Shown here: positions 25,401-34,806 of the stretch, in pieces
How the letters are laid out: every line of letters begins with the position of its first letter
How positions within the stretch are numbered: position 1 is the stretch's first letter
DNA from: Marisa cornuarietis
Lineage: Eukaryota; Mollusca; Gastropoda; Architaenioglossa; Ampullariidae
Length of the DNA stretch: 64,000 nucleotides
Direction of reading: 5' to 3'
NCBI GenBank assembly: GCA_004794655.1
Contig: SMMW01000039.1
Location: 372,001 to 436,000 of the forward strand
Program-made: the position numbers and the translations under genes
The notes under the pieces: generated by a model
What the model was told of the DNA's origin: nothing
The model's database searches: none
Seen by the model: the letters and a program-made list of their open reading frames with translations, nothing else

Positions 25401-26140
25401 GAGTGTTTGGACTCCAAAGAAACTATGCTTGATCGCGGACTGGCAACACTGGAGCGTGGACTCCCAAATCTCTGGTCATAGGGGGGTGGGGGAGGGGGGT
25501 TGGTGAGGCTAGTTCGGGGGCTAGAGTTTTTTGAATCCCCGCCGCTGCCCAGGCTGGATCGAGGGCTAGAATAGCTGGAGCCTGTGTTCATACCAGCGCT
25601 AGGCAAGTTAGCATAGATCGTTTGCTGATGACTTTGCTGCACTGTCTGTGACTGCACCATGCTGCCTGTTCGGGCAGACGGGTACAGCGAACCTGGAATC
25701 ACAACGCCACGACTCTCCCCAGGGTTGATTACGTGAGGATGAGGGGGAACACCAGTAGCCTTACCTTGCCAGGATGTTGTATTGTTGGTAACAACAGTTC
25801 CTCCGGTACCCAGCCCCGACCAACCCGAAGGGATGGGGGGCTTGGCTTCTCTTACACTCACCGTAGACGACGAGAATGCTGCCCGGTGTTCACTCGTCTG
25901 AACTGTGCCTGCGTAGGTGTTTTTCGGCGAATATCTCACTGTTTGCACCTGGCTGCGCTGTTGTTGCATGCTGCTCATGTAAACGTTCTGTTTTTGTCGG
26001 AAGTCATCGCTGGCAGAAGTATCCGATCGCATTGCTGTTACCTCGCGCCAGTATGACTGTGGAGAGGGCACTTCAAAAAGACTGAGATCTTCATGAAAAC
26101 GGTTCACATCTGACTCCAGGTCATCGCCGAAGGCTGCCAT
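930..26140 (-). CDS. AJUBA: Ajuba/LIMD1-family LIM domain protein (8 coding exons)
   Basis: Coding exons on the minus strand are 26140-24544, 16531-16430, 9252-9185, 7109-7047, 6515-6385, 6033-5982, 4328-4260 and 1493-930. Every junction has AG/GT sites and the phases agree, giving 2,646 bp (881 residues plus TAA). Residues 1-532 are a low-complexity pre-LIM region with PPPPY-type WW ligands and repeated SPRSS-like motifs. LIM1 starts near C535, LIM2 near C600 and LIM3 near C660, all with full zinc-ligand sets. The string [11 protein letters not shown] and the LIM3 segment [11 protein letters not shown] are hallmarks of the Ajuba/LIMD1/WTIP subfamily rather than zyxin/LPP. The tail ends ITDL, a likely PDZ ligand. 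Family members are cytoplasmic/junctional scaffolds that bind LATS (Hippo pathway) and alpha-catenin and shuttle to the nucleus; this role is inferred from the family. Extra 5' non-coding exons or alternative exons cannot be excluded. Confidence 0.93.
1494..4259 (-). other. Ajuba intron 7
   Basis: 2.8 kb of AT-rich intron. I see no conserved exon or recognisable element, only short A and T tracts (for example 3391-3406 and 3531-3544). Confidence 0.6.
4260..4328 (-). CDS. AJUBA: Ajuba exon 7: middle of LIM3
   Basis: The 69-bp exon reads [20 protein letters not shown] then HCE. It lies between TTTTCAG and GTATGC, with phase 0 at both ends. Confidence 0.92.
4850..5790 (-). mobile_element. Degenerate LINE ORF2 fragment (reverse transcriptase to C-terminus)
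   Basis: Lies in Ajuba intron 6 in the gene's orientation. Minus-strand conceptual translation around 5620-5540 reads [28 protein letters not shown], the palm-domain block of a non-LTR reverse transcriptase. Further along come [12 protein letters not shown] with IQAFKT (5290-5190) and LKEWTGNS (about 5000), in the order expected for the ORF2 C-terminal part. Stops and frameshifts are frequent, so the copy is dead. It belongs to the same broad family as the fragment at 43.4-44.4 kb. Confidence 0.75.
5982..6033 (-). CDS. AJUBA: Ajuba exon 6: start of LIM3
   Basis: The 52-bp exon completes an arginine codon and reads [17 protein letters not shown], carrying the first CxxC of LIM3. The donor is GTAAGT, phase 0. 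Confidence 0.9.
6385..6515 (-). CDS. AJUBA: Ajuba exon 5: most of LIM2
   Basis: The 131-bp exon reads [20 protein letters not shown] through YCVSDYH. It starts after AAACAG and ends in phase 2 at AG|GTCAGT. It is nearly identical to the LIM2 core known from Ajuba/LIMD1 proteins. Confidence 0.93.
7047..7109 (-). CDS. AJUBA: Ajuba exon 4: LIM1-LIM2 linker and start of LIM2
   Basis: The 63-bp, 21-codon exon reads [20 protein letters not shown] then M, followed by the donor GTTAGT. It supplies the first CxxC of LIM2. Both ends are phase 0. Confidence 0.9.
7110..9184 (-). other. Ajuba intron 3 (between exons 3 and 4)
   Basis: 2.1 kb intron with no supported gene or element. The small open frames here show no recognisable domain. 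Confidence 0.55.
9185..9252 (-). CDS. AJUBA: Ajuba exon 3: second half of LIM1
   Basis: The 68-bp exon follows TTGCAG and encodes [20 protein letters not shown] plus YL, the conserved second finger of LIM1 in this subfamily. The GTAAGG donor leaves phase 0. Confidence 0.92.
10735..10915 (+). mobile_element. Possible non-LTR retroelement 3' tail
   Basis: The stretch runs from TTGTAAATATCTG through CCGTAAAGGGCGAAGG to AATAATAAAGAATTGTC. A G/C-rich 'gtaaaggg' hairpin followed by an AATAAAGAATTGTC end is typical of LINE 3' ends in invertebrates. No reverse transcriptase was recognised directly upstream (10280-10690 has an open frame rich in S and P but no domain), so the call is tentative. Confidence 0.35.
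11280..11800. other. GC-rich, CpG-containing patch in Ajuba intron 2
   Basis: The base composition shifts sharply from the AT-rich surroundings, with several CG dinucleotides (for example GCGGCCGGGC and CCCGCGCGCC). Overlapping open frames in three phases follow from high GC. It could be an internal promoter or a regulatory element; no exon can be defined. Confidence 0.35.
12531..12612. repeat. 40-bp imperfect tandem duplication
   Basis: The words TGTACAGGC..CAAACTATAACAC and CTGTCTT occur twice, offset by 40 bases (12531 and 12571). Confidence 0.7.
12922..12991. repeat. 36-bp tandem duplication
   Basis: TGTGATACTGTTTGTAGGGC and the following TATAACCCCAGAT occur at 12922 and again at 12958 with no mismatch noticed. 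This looks like a recent slip or unequal exchange. Confidence 0.85.
16430..16531 (-). CDS. AJUBA: Ajuba exon 2: first half of LIM1
   Basis: Begins after TTTACAG and completes a glycine codon split with exon 1, then reads [16 protein letters not shown] through the second zinc-ligand pair FTCCSC. The donor is GTAAGT, phase 1. Length 102 bp. Confidence 0.92.
16684..16925 (+). mobile_element. tRNA-derived SINE-like element with duplicated head
   Basis: A head resembling pol III box A (AAGTGAATAGTGGTTACAG) occurs twice, at about 16688 and 16758. The second copy is followed by a box-B-like GAGGTTCAATAGC, then a conserved-looking body including GTTGGGAATGGGTACCTGAC and GAGGGTTGGGGAAG. This is the layout of a tRNA-derived SINE with a shared central domain. 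Family assignment needs a repeat-library search. Confidence 0.5.
23891..24095. repeat. 106-bp diverged tandem duplication
   Basis: The unit starting ACATTT.GTATAAAAGC at 23891 recurs at 23997, with matching internal words (TATAATTACTCAC, GTTTTTCT, CACAAAGAC). Scattered mismatches show it is old. Confidence 0.75.
24544..26140 (-). CDS. AJUBA: Ajuba coding exon 1: pre-LIM region
   Basis: Starts at the ATG at 26140 ([12 protein letters not shown]) and ends with a perfect GTAAGT donor after TACTTTG (phase 1). It encodes 532 residues rich in S, P, Q and G. At least six SPRSS/SPRASL/SPRTSL-type motifs lie around residues 190-270, with proline-tyrosine motifs in PPPPPPYDQ and EPPPPYHGP. The segment [12 protein letters not shown] occurs twice, once before the second PPPPY and once just before LIM1. 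The open frame runs 62 bases past the donor to a stop at 24482, so an unspliced transcript would give a 552-residue LIM-less protein. Confidence 0.9.
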
Positions 26141-28144
26141 GACGCAGAAGGTCCGCCATACGATTCAATATAAACTCGATAGTTTGAAGTACTGTGCGGG
26201 ATCCATACACTTCCACACTCCGCTGTCACAAAACAACTACAATGGCGATAACGCGCAGCGATAAATGAGTCACGTAGCGAAGCGTCTAGCCATTTCATCC
26301 AGTCCAATGCGCATCGAAAAATAGTGCACAGACACGTTTCAGTCTACTGTGACGGATTCTTTGGAGTTTATTTTCATCAGTATTGTTTTACACATGAAGA
26401 GAGAGAGGAAGAGAGAGATCCGCAATAATCGTTCACTAAGTCCTGTCCAGAAAACGTGTTTTCGTGGCGTAAAAAGCCGGAAGTTCCTACACGATGCGCG
26501 GACGAGCCAAAGACTTGGCGTCTGCTCGAGCAAAATGGCCTGCGCTCGGCATGGGCTGATGCCAAATCAGTAGTGGGGTGGGTTTGGGGGCGGTCTAAAA
26601 TAAGAACGGGATCTGTGCAGGTCGAAGTGGCGTATTGGATGAGACAGGAAAACTCTTAAATTTTGCATGCTCGGAATTAGACCGAGATAAAAACCAAATT
26701 GTCTGATAATCCCTACATTTCTGTTGTCCATTTCTTGCGTGTGTTGTCTTAATTGGAATTAAAGCATCTACTCTCTCAATTCCTCTCCTCATCCCATTAT
26801 GGTTTTTGCGCAGCACTTTAAAAATTTGTAATTTTCAAACCTTCGACTATTTGTTTACTAAGCGTATGGATGCACCTCACAGCGGCTTAGGAAGCTACTC
26901 GATCGGCTTTGTGTGACAGTGAACGACGTTAATTCACATCTTCCCTCCTCGGTATCTTGTTTTTTGTTTTTTCGATGGGGCGGCTGCCTCCCCCACCCCC
27001 GGGTCCCTACTCCACTGCCGTTATTGATGACGCAATACATGATATACGTGAATGTTAGGGAAACATTACAACTGTTTACTTGAAAGATAACTTAATGATT
27101 CTTGGTTTCTTCTACAAACATCTTTCACTTTATCTGTGCATTAGCGCTGTTCACGTGAAACTGCATATGATTATCTGCGCTTGTATAAAATTAAACAGTG
27201 GGCTGTAATGGGTGTTATTAAACTGCAGGTTTGTTCGTATAAATGCATAGTTCTACGCGCAACAGACACAATTCGTGTCGCGGAGAACAAATGATACAGC
27301 TGTGCTAGCACGTACTGCATGGCATTCATCACAACACATGAACTATACAATGTATAGTATACATAAATAGTCATTGACGATGGTTCGATATTTAGGTCTT
27401 AGCAGCTTTCAACACACCAAGAGATGAAGCTCACAGTGTCAACAATGCGACAGGTGCTTGTAACAGGTACAACAGCAGCGCCAGGATGCAGTCCCTAACC
27501 TACGTACAATTAACATGTTAAATTCGATCGCTCAATATATACTTTGAGATTGACATCGATATCATTATGGTCTTTACCCCTATATGATGCCGTACTTCTT
27601 GTTCAGTGATTATTGTTGTCATTTGTCGAACAGGATAGAGGTACTGCGTGCAAAAGGTTGTATTTTTCGTATTTGTAAACATCGATTGTCCCACAGCGTG
27701 GTCTATAGCCGACACGTTTCGCCGCGCCACATGCCGGAGGGTACGTGTTGGTGACGCAGTGGTAGCCAACCAGTGTGTCCGCACGGCTGCCAGGGTCCGG
27801 CGTTTGATACATCGGAATGTGGCGCGAACGGCGGCCTCACGTGCCGGGAGGAAGTGAATCACTCCAGGCGATAAGCCCTACGCCTTCGTCACAGGTATAG
27901 CCCTAAGGACCCATTCCCCCTCCCCACACTCACACCGCCTCGGCATGCTGCGGGTGACTGACAGGCCCTCGTTCACGCTCACCGTCTTAATTTATGATGG
28001 ACAGACAGAGCCCGCGCCAGCACATTATTACACATGCAAAAGAGTTGAAATCTTCCGTAGATTTGTGATCGAAAAGGTAATGACTTAGTTTCACCAATCT
28101 ACGGCATGGCATGTAGATAGCGGAACCCAACCATTTACATTTGG
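26141..28144. other. Ajuba 5' UTR/promoter side and intergenic DNA
   Basis: CpG-containing sequence continues upstream of the ATG at 26140 to about 26.6 kb and is the likely Ajuba promoter region. Beyond it I see no gene. A weak tRNA-like stretch is listed separately. Confidence 0.45.
27746..27822 (+). mobile_element. Possible tRNA-derived SINE head
   Basis: TGGTGACGCAGTGGTAGCC resembles a pol III A box, and GGCGTTTGATACATC, about 40 bases on, resembles a degenerate B box. There is no cloverleaf that I can complete, so it is not called a tRNA. Confidence 0.3.
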
Positions 28145-29310
28145 CCCTGCGTGAGCCTACGGTGGCCCTGTCAGCTGCGCAGCAGCTGCACGGGCCTGCC
28201 CCCTGCGTGAGCCTACGGTGGCCCTGTCAGCTGCGCAGCAGCTGCACGGGCCTGCCCCCTGCGTGAGCCTACGGTGGCCCTGTCAGCTGCGCAGCAGCTG
28301 CACGGGCCTGCCCCCTGCGTGAGCCTACGGTGGCCCTGTCAGCTGCGCAGCAGCTGCACGGGCCTGCCCCCTGCGTGAGCCTACGGTGGCCCTGTCAGCT
28401 GCGCAGCAGCTGCACGGGCCTGCCCCCTGCGTGAGCCTACGGTGGCCCTGTCAGCTGCGCAGCAGCTGCACGGGCCTGCCCCCTGCGTGAGCCTACGGTG
28501 GCCCTGTCAGCTGCGCAGCAGCTGCACGGGCCTGCCCCCTGCGTGAGCCTACGGTGGCCCTGTCAGCTGCGCAGCAGCTGCACGGGCCTGCCCCCTGCGT
28601 GAGCCTACGGTGGCCCTGTCAGCTGCGCAGCAGCTGCACGGGCCTGCCCCCTGCGTGAGCCTACGGTGGCCCTGTCAGCTGCGCAGCAGCTGCACGGGCC
28701 TGCCCCCTGCGTGAGCCTACGGTGGCCCTGTCAGCTGCGCAGCAGCTGCACGGGCCTGCCCCCTGCGTGAGCCTACGGTGGCCCTGTCAGCTGCGCAGCA
28801 GCTGCACGGGCCTGCCCCCTGCGTGAGCCTACGGTGGCCCTGTCAGCTGCGCAGCAGCTGCACGGGCCTGCCCCCTGCGTGAGCCTACGGTGGCCCTGTC
28901 AGCTGCGCAGCAGCTGCACGGGCCTGCCCCCTGCGTGAGCCTACGGTGGCCCTGTCAGCTGCGCAGCAGCTGCACGGGCCTGCCCCCTGCGTGAGCCTAC
29001 GGTGGCCCTGTCAGCTGCGCAGCAGCTGCACGGGCCTGCCCCCTGCGTGAGCCTACGGTGGCCCTGTCAGCTGCGCAGCAGCTGCACGGGCCTGCCCCCT
29101 GCGTGAGCCTACGGTGGCCCTGTCAGCTGCGCAGCAGCTGCACGGGCCTGCCCCCTGCGTGAGCCTACGGTGGCCCTGTCAGCTGCGCAGCAGCTGCACG
29201 GGCCTGCCCCCTGCGTGAGCCTACGGTGGCCCTGTCAGCTGCGCAGCAGCTGCACGGGCCTGCCCCCTGCGTGAGCCTACGGTGGCCCTGTCAGCTGCGC
29301 AGCAGCTGCA
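28145..29310. repeat. Minisatellite, 56-bp unit, about 20.8 copies
   Basis: The unit start CCCTGCGTGAGCCTACGG recurs every 56 bases from 28145, and I see no differences between copies. The unit is very GC-rich against an AT-rich background and contains a 10-bp perfect palindrome, GCTGCGCAGC, next to two CAGCTG motifs. Because 56 is not a multiple of 3 and each unit has a TGA, it cannot be a long protein repeat. The last unit breaks off after CAGCTGCA and runs straight into a CTCA microsatellite. Confidence 0.97.
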
Positions 29311-29333
29311 CTCACTCACTCACTCACTCACTC
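29311..29333. repeat. (CTCA)n microsatellite
   Basis: Almost six uninterrupted CTCA units abut the truncated last copy of the 56-bp minisatellite. Confidence 0.9.
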
Positions 29334-29626
29334 GTACAGGCGAGAGTGATTGTCAACATACATTAATACTTAATCACTCAAGTACTCACTTGCTCGAGAA
29401 GTCATTTATTTTGTCAGTGTTTTGATTGATGGGCATTGTGAGGGTACTGTACTTCAGAGGTTGGTAGATATCAGAGTTGTCTTTGTTTTCAACGAAAAAA
29501 AACTCTTTAGTTCAATCTATTGACTGGGAGGTACAGATGCCTCAAGGCAGCAATAACAGTTGGGTCCGTGACTACAAAATCCACTGTTTACTGTCTTGTT
29601 CTGTAACTGTGTGTGCGTGTGTATAG

Positions 29627-29873
29627 CAAGTCTGCTGTAAAACTGAAGACGAGACGAGGGTCCGAAGAATTTTCTCCTTCAGACTTTGGAGGACAAGATA
29701 ACCTGCAGGAGGAAATCTTGAAGCGAGTGGGGCTGCCATGTGGGTTGTGTGGCCACCCGAAATCTGATGTCTCTCTTTACCCGTGTCAGCACAAGTGTGT
29801 GTGTAGCGGGTGCAGTGCAGCAGTCACGTGCTGCCCTCTTTGTGACGAGCCTGTGAAAGAAAAAAAAACATGA
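29627..29873 (+). pseudogene. Orphan C-terminal RING exon of a Mind-bomb-like E3 ligase
   Basis: Open from an AG at 29625-29626 to a TGA at 29871-29873. It reads a charged linker, then PCGLCGHPKSDVSLYPCQHK, CVCSGC and CCPLC: a complete C3HC4 RING with spacing C-x2-C-x11-C-x-H-x3-C-x2-C-x6-C-x2-C. This style matches the last RING of MIB proteins, which act as ubiquitin ligases on Notch ligands. The frame itself is undamaged, but no upstream exon of the same gene is visible: the nearest gene is Ajuba on the other strand, and 28.1-29.3 kb is minisatellite. It is either the surviving last exon of a lost gene or the end of a gene whose other exons I cannot see. An ATTAAA lies about 20 bases downstream. 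Confidence 0.6.
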
Positions 29874-31927
29874 GACCAGGTAATTTCTTACATATTAAAA
29901 CTTTATCATCAAAGTAGTTACTTCGTGAGTACTGTATCTACGTATGTACTAATAACTTAATTTACGCGAGAAAGAGACATGAAATGGCGGGAGGAATATA
30001 ATTATCAGCATTCAGTCTTTTGACTATTTGTAATGTCAAAGAGAATTAAAAAGTAATTAAAAAATTAATTGATGAACTGAAATATCTTTTACCTAACTCA
30101 AGCAGGTAGTGTCAAAGAAATATGAACAGAAAAACCAAACACAAGTGAAACTGTTTGCGTTGTACTTCAATATTAGATTGGGTTTTAAATGGTCATCTTT
30201 TAATAGAATTTGTTTCCTTTTAAACAAACTTTGTTAATTTGGTTGCAGACGATCGATGTGGTCTTCGACCTAGAGAAGAAGATCAATCTGATGTGATCGG
30301 ATGATTTTAGGACGCACTTTAAAAAAAGGACTATGGTCACCGTCAGAAGGAGGCTGCTTATGATAAACATTGCACTAGACACAATCACAAGAAAACACTT
30401 TTGGGGAAATTGTGTGCTGCCAACACCTCTTGCTACTTATGTTACCGCTTGATCTGTTTATAAAGAAAGATGTTTACCAACAGTTTTTTTTACTAACAGG
30501 ATTCTACCAAGTATTGATGTTCTAACAGAAATTAGTACCTGACACGTAGGTAAAATGTTACTTAAAATACCAAGTCCAAACACGGACAACTGGTACTGCA
30601 AATTTATAACAAACGTACAAGACAGGGACGGGAACGTCCAACGAACACAAATTTCAACAAGATTTTACCGTAAGCAGACAGAGCTTGGAAAAAAATAGAC
30701 AACACGCAGAAGCAAGACGAGTCCTACGGTCCTTTGTCAGTAGAACTATACACACTGACAGACCAGTAAAATCGGAGACGGGGACAGAAAACAAACACGA
30801 ACAAATCTTGAAAATTTTGTAGGAGGCTGTCCTAAGGACGAGATCGCTTCAGTTCAGGACGTCCCTTCCCGGACACATTATTATACACACGAATGTCAAG
30901 ATTATCAAAATTACACATGTCTTTTGCCACTAGGCAATCTCTAAATCAATTCCAAGGAACAATCTACTAGTGTTAGCAGAACAACAGGCACAACAATAAG
31001 CTAACACTAATACTAAAACGGTCAATTTGCAACACGGACCTTCATCTACATAAGGTCCGTGATTTGCAACAAAGATGAGACCGTTCAGAGGCTAGTCGTC
31101 GGCAGTCTACAACTGCATACTATAAGTCGTCATTAGGTACAGTTCACACACACACACAGGCAAGTCTATAAAAGTTTCCAGACTGCACGCAAGCAAGTCC
31201 TCAGCAGTCTCTAACCTGCATACCTACAAGTCCTCAACATAACAGTCCGCACACACAGACAAGTCTACTGTCATTACTGAAGCCTCTCAATCAACAGTTT
31301 TACGTCTACCCCCGCTAGAAGGTGGAGAAAAGTCAACGAGGTGACGGAATCTCCCTCTAACTGAAAAATATGTCAAAGAAAGTCTTACTTTCTGTTCGCT
31401 GTGTCTCTTGGAACTTCGGCGTCCCCGATAGCTCACATGTTTGCCCTGCGTCAGAGGTCCCCGGCAGTGACGGTGCGGTGCACGATGGACGTGGCTATCT
31501 TCGGCTCGCTGCTCCAGGTTAAAGAATACCGCGACGGCCCTCCCCTCTGGCGGTGGGTTATCGTCGTTGACACTGGTGTTGGTGGAGCACAGTAGCTGGA
31601 CACTCTGGAACGCTGATGCGACTCGTACCGCCTTTCTCACCAGCTCCGGTTGTCTTGACTGGTTCTGGAGTCTTCAGCTCTCTTCTCAAAAACCCGTCCG
31701 GCGATAGCAATAGTAGCCGCCTGGCTTTAGTAAAGGTGGGACAACTGAAGAAGTAGCAGAAGCATCAGCAGCCCACTGGTCGCTTGCGGTCGGGATTAAA
31801 TACCCACCTCTGTCCACCTGGAAAACAGGTGAGCTCACCCCGGACCACACGAAAAATACGAGATTTATGTGAACTAACTTCCCCTGATCTCTATGCGGCA
31901 GCGACTAGAATCAAAACACCCTGTTTA
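29874..31927. other. Intergenic region without a supported gene
   Basis: AT-rich to 30.5 kb, then a stretch (30.6-31.3 kb) with repeated words such as ACAAGTC and CAGTCT. It also has a hairpin at 31033-31061 (CACGGACCTT / AAGGTCCGTG, 9-base loop). The GC-rich frame at 31287-31640 shows no domain. Confidence 0.5.
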
Positions 31928-32197
31928 CCAGGGGCCAGTTGCACAACACATTTCTAATTTAAATACTTTTAGGCCTTAAATCTATTTGGATAATCAGTTT
32001 AAAGTGCACACCAAAATTTTAGAATTTTTAAAACTAAAACTGCTTTAAGTAAGATAAAGTTGTTTAAGTCTGACTTTCAGTCCTGTCAGTACAATTTTTT
32101 GTATTTTATGTGCAATCCATCTAAATAGCAAAGAAGAGAGTTTGCTTCTTTAAAACAGTTTTAATGTTTAGAAACGTGTTGTGCAACTGGCCCCTGG
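31928..32197. mobile_element. MITE with about 22-bp terminal inverted repeats
   Basis: The left end CCAGGGGCCAGTTGCACAAC has its reverse complement at the right end (32176-32197), extending imperfectly to about 30 bases (ATTTCTAA / TTAGAAAC). The 270-bp AT-rich interior has no coding capacity. No clear target duplication was identified, so the superfamily is open. Confidence 0.85.
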
Positions 32198-34033
32198 ACA
32201 GAGGGTGAGCTCCGCACGGGAAATACGAAAACTTCATTTTCACGAGATTCCTGTGTGTCAGTGACAAGTCGAAAAAAAAAACCCTGTATGTTAAACTACG
32301 ACCCTTACTGTATTACTGTCCACCCCCTCCCCCTTTTTACGCTACAAGGATAACATGATAATATCGAATTATTAGCCATAATAACTGGATTTGGCGTAAT
32401 TTGGATGGATGTCTGTAACGGAGCCATTAATAAAACATGTACTAGTGTCTGGATTTGATATAAAGTAAATCCCTTGTAAGTTATTTGTTTGGCCGTTTTA
32501 TCAAGAAGATGAAAGAAGCATTCATAAAAGGAGACATGGATTGTGTTTTAGCCCAACATTAAAGAGACAGTCCTATATTTATCATACAAGCGGGTAATTG
32601 GTCCTTCCTGTACGCATGTACAGTTATCGTACCTGCATCTCACGAATGATAAGAAAGGTGATATAAATAAGAGAGTAAATCAAAGCCAAGGAAGATATTA
32701 ACATATCTAACCAACAAACAGACAAGGATGCAGCAGTTTTCAAATTAAAACCAAACAAACAGAAGGGAGATGATAATTTCATGATGTACCGATAACCTCT
32801 TGCACCAACAGACAGACGGTCTGACAACAATGTCATGACGCGACTACTCAGGTACGGACTTACGTACAGACAAACATACGCACGTGCACACAGATATACG
32901 TATGCACACATATTTACAAGTCGCTGTTGTAAACAAAATAAAAAGAAAGAACACTGTATTGGTGGGTAAGAATAATGTTCCTTCTTTTCTCCACTAGTTA
33001 CTCCTCGTCAGAGCAGCTCGAACCCAGTGGTACAGTATTATCGGATGATGACTAAAAGTTCAGTGTGTTATTTTATATTTTACTGCCAGTGCACTTTTCT
33101 CGCAGATAATAGCCCCCTTTCTCTCACTTTTCCCGTGAAATGTCGTTTTTCTTTATGTCTTTTTGAAAGCTATTCTTTGTGCGCATCACTTGCAACCCTT
33201 CGCGATTCAGCAGCGTCCCACAATACCCCACTAAGTTTTATTACCTGTTTAAAACAGACATTGTCTACTGTCCTCAAAACGAAATTGCTTTTTGTGTTTT
33301 TATTGTGAGTTCAAATATATTTCAGTGAATTATAAACTTGAGCTTCGGGATTTGCTGTATACTAGATAGGATAGCAAATAGCAAATATCTCTGATAGGAG
33401 TGTAGGAGCAGTTAGACTGGTAAATAACCCCTCTGGCAATTCTCTGAATGAACATTAGCGAGAGGTTGAGACTTTTGCTTATTGCCATGATACTAGAGTA
33501 ACTAGACCGTAGATGTCAACAACACACCCTATTCAGGAAAAACGTTTTTACAGTTCACCATTTCATTGTGCACTCCATTGGACATTTGTGTGACTTCAGC
33601 ACTGCGCTCTTGTCATATATGTCAGCATATATGTCACTGTTTGTTTAAGCATGTGCACTGCCAGGAAGTTGAGATTCAGAACATGAAGGTCCGGGTCTTT
33701 TTACTTCCAGTCTCTAAGCTATCGTCAATAAAATTATTATTCTAAGATACCGGAAAATTACAATGAGCAATCGAAAGGACTTTTCTACGATGTTCCTAAC
33801 GGGAAACGTCGAGACACAAATAAAGAAAGCAGACCTCCAGCAAGGCAGCGCAAACAACAAGCCGGGTAATCACATCTTCATGTAAACGAAAGGTCATCAC
33901 GCGAGTATTCAGCAGTAGGAAGGATTAATTTCTTATTCTTTGCTCAACAAAACCAAAAATGTGTCCTCATTCGACTTGTGAGTTGGTCTAATGTTTTTAC
34001 CGACGCAGTTCTTCTCGCTGAGGCACGAACAAC
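32198..34033. other. Intergenic / upstream of the MIB-like remnant
   Basis: No gene or repeat family recognised. Short open frames here have no domain. Confidence 0.45.
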
Positions 34034-34126
34034 ATGGAGGTCCAGTTCTTTGTGGGCGCACGTGTACTGCGGGGCCCTGACTGGGATCAAGGAGACAGCA
34101 ATGGAGGGGAAGGGCTACCTGGGCAC
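34034..34126 (+). pseudogene. MIB/HERC2 domain fragment 1 (frameshifted)
   Basis: The ATG at 34034 has a good context (AACATGG). The frame reads FFVGARVLRGPDWDQGDSNG then GEG, a classic MIB/HERC2 start. At GAAGGGCTACC an extra base throws the expected YLGTV into another frame. No later half of the domain was found before the ZZ exon. Confidence 0.7.
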
Positions 34127-34431
34127 TGTCACTCAGTCATAAATAATCAGTAATAAATTGATTACATGAATAGTTTGTATTCTGAAACTCTGTGGTCTGA
34201 TATTTTTTTTTACCTTTAGCGACATTGAACACCTTCTTATAGTAAAACTTTGACGGTAATGAATGTATTAATTGTTGAGACTTTAGAGGGTCGCCTGAAA
34301 GAAAGAAATAGACGAGGCAGACATCAAAATAAGATCTCAGTAAGTGAAAGAGAGACACAATAGGGAGATGTGAAAGGGAAGCCTTAAGAAAGAAAAGTTT
34401 TCGCGATATTAGTGTCAACGTTTATATTCAG

Positions 34432-34607
34432 GTGTCCGACACAAAGGCACAAAGTGTTCAGCATGCGGACAGGCCGACATCTGGAGCATGTTGTGGCGAT
34501 GCCAGCAATGTGCCGGATATGACCATTGCACCTTCTGCTATTGCGATGACAAGCACGAGATAAGCCACAGCTTTCTTGGCGTAGACAAAACTCATGATGT
34601 CGGCTTA
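34432..34607 (+). CDS. ZZ zinc finger exon of the MIB-like gene
   Basis: Follows TATATTCAG and reads VRHKGTKCSACGQADIW, then WRCQQCAGYDHCTFCY and DDKHEISHSF. All ZZ ligands are present (three CxxC pairs and the His pair). The sequence fits the ZZ finger between the two MIB domains of MIB proteins. The 3' end is uncertain: GTCGGC (34599) and GTATTA (34608) are both possible weak donors. Confidence 0.75.
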
Positions 34608-34754
34608 GTATTAAGAGGAATCCAGCTGGCAGAATTACTTTTTTCACTTTTTATGGGGACAGGATGATTACAGCCAGAGTGCCCGAAAAATAGATCACGT
34701 TCACAAATACATACCGGTTTTTGTCAACACAATCCGAACCCCAGATCTAGCCCT

Positions 34755-34806
34755 GACGCTAACCCAAACCTATTCCTAACCCTATCTCAAACCCTAACCC
34801 TAACTC
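34755..34806. repeat. Short interstitial telomere-like repeat
   Basis: Imperfect CCCTAA words: CTAACCCAAACC, CCTAACCCTATC, AAACCCTAACCCTAACT. These are degenerate copies of the TTAGGG animal telomere unit. Confidence 0.6.

Noticed and set aside
27746..27822. Candidate tRNA gene
   Set aside because: Only loose A-box and B-box matches; no acceptor stem or anticodon arm could be paired, so it is listed only as a possible SINE head.
28145..29310. CRISPR-like array or protein-coding repeat
   Set aside because: The units are directly adjacent with no unique spacers, the genome is animal, and the 56-bp unit contains a stop and shifts frame each copy.
31287..31640. 117-codon minus-strand frame
   Set aside because: GC-rich chance frame with an overlapping plus-strand frame; no domain seen.
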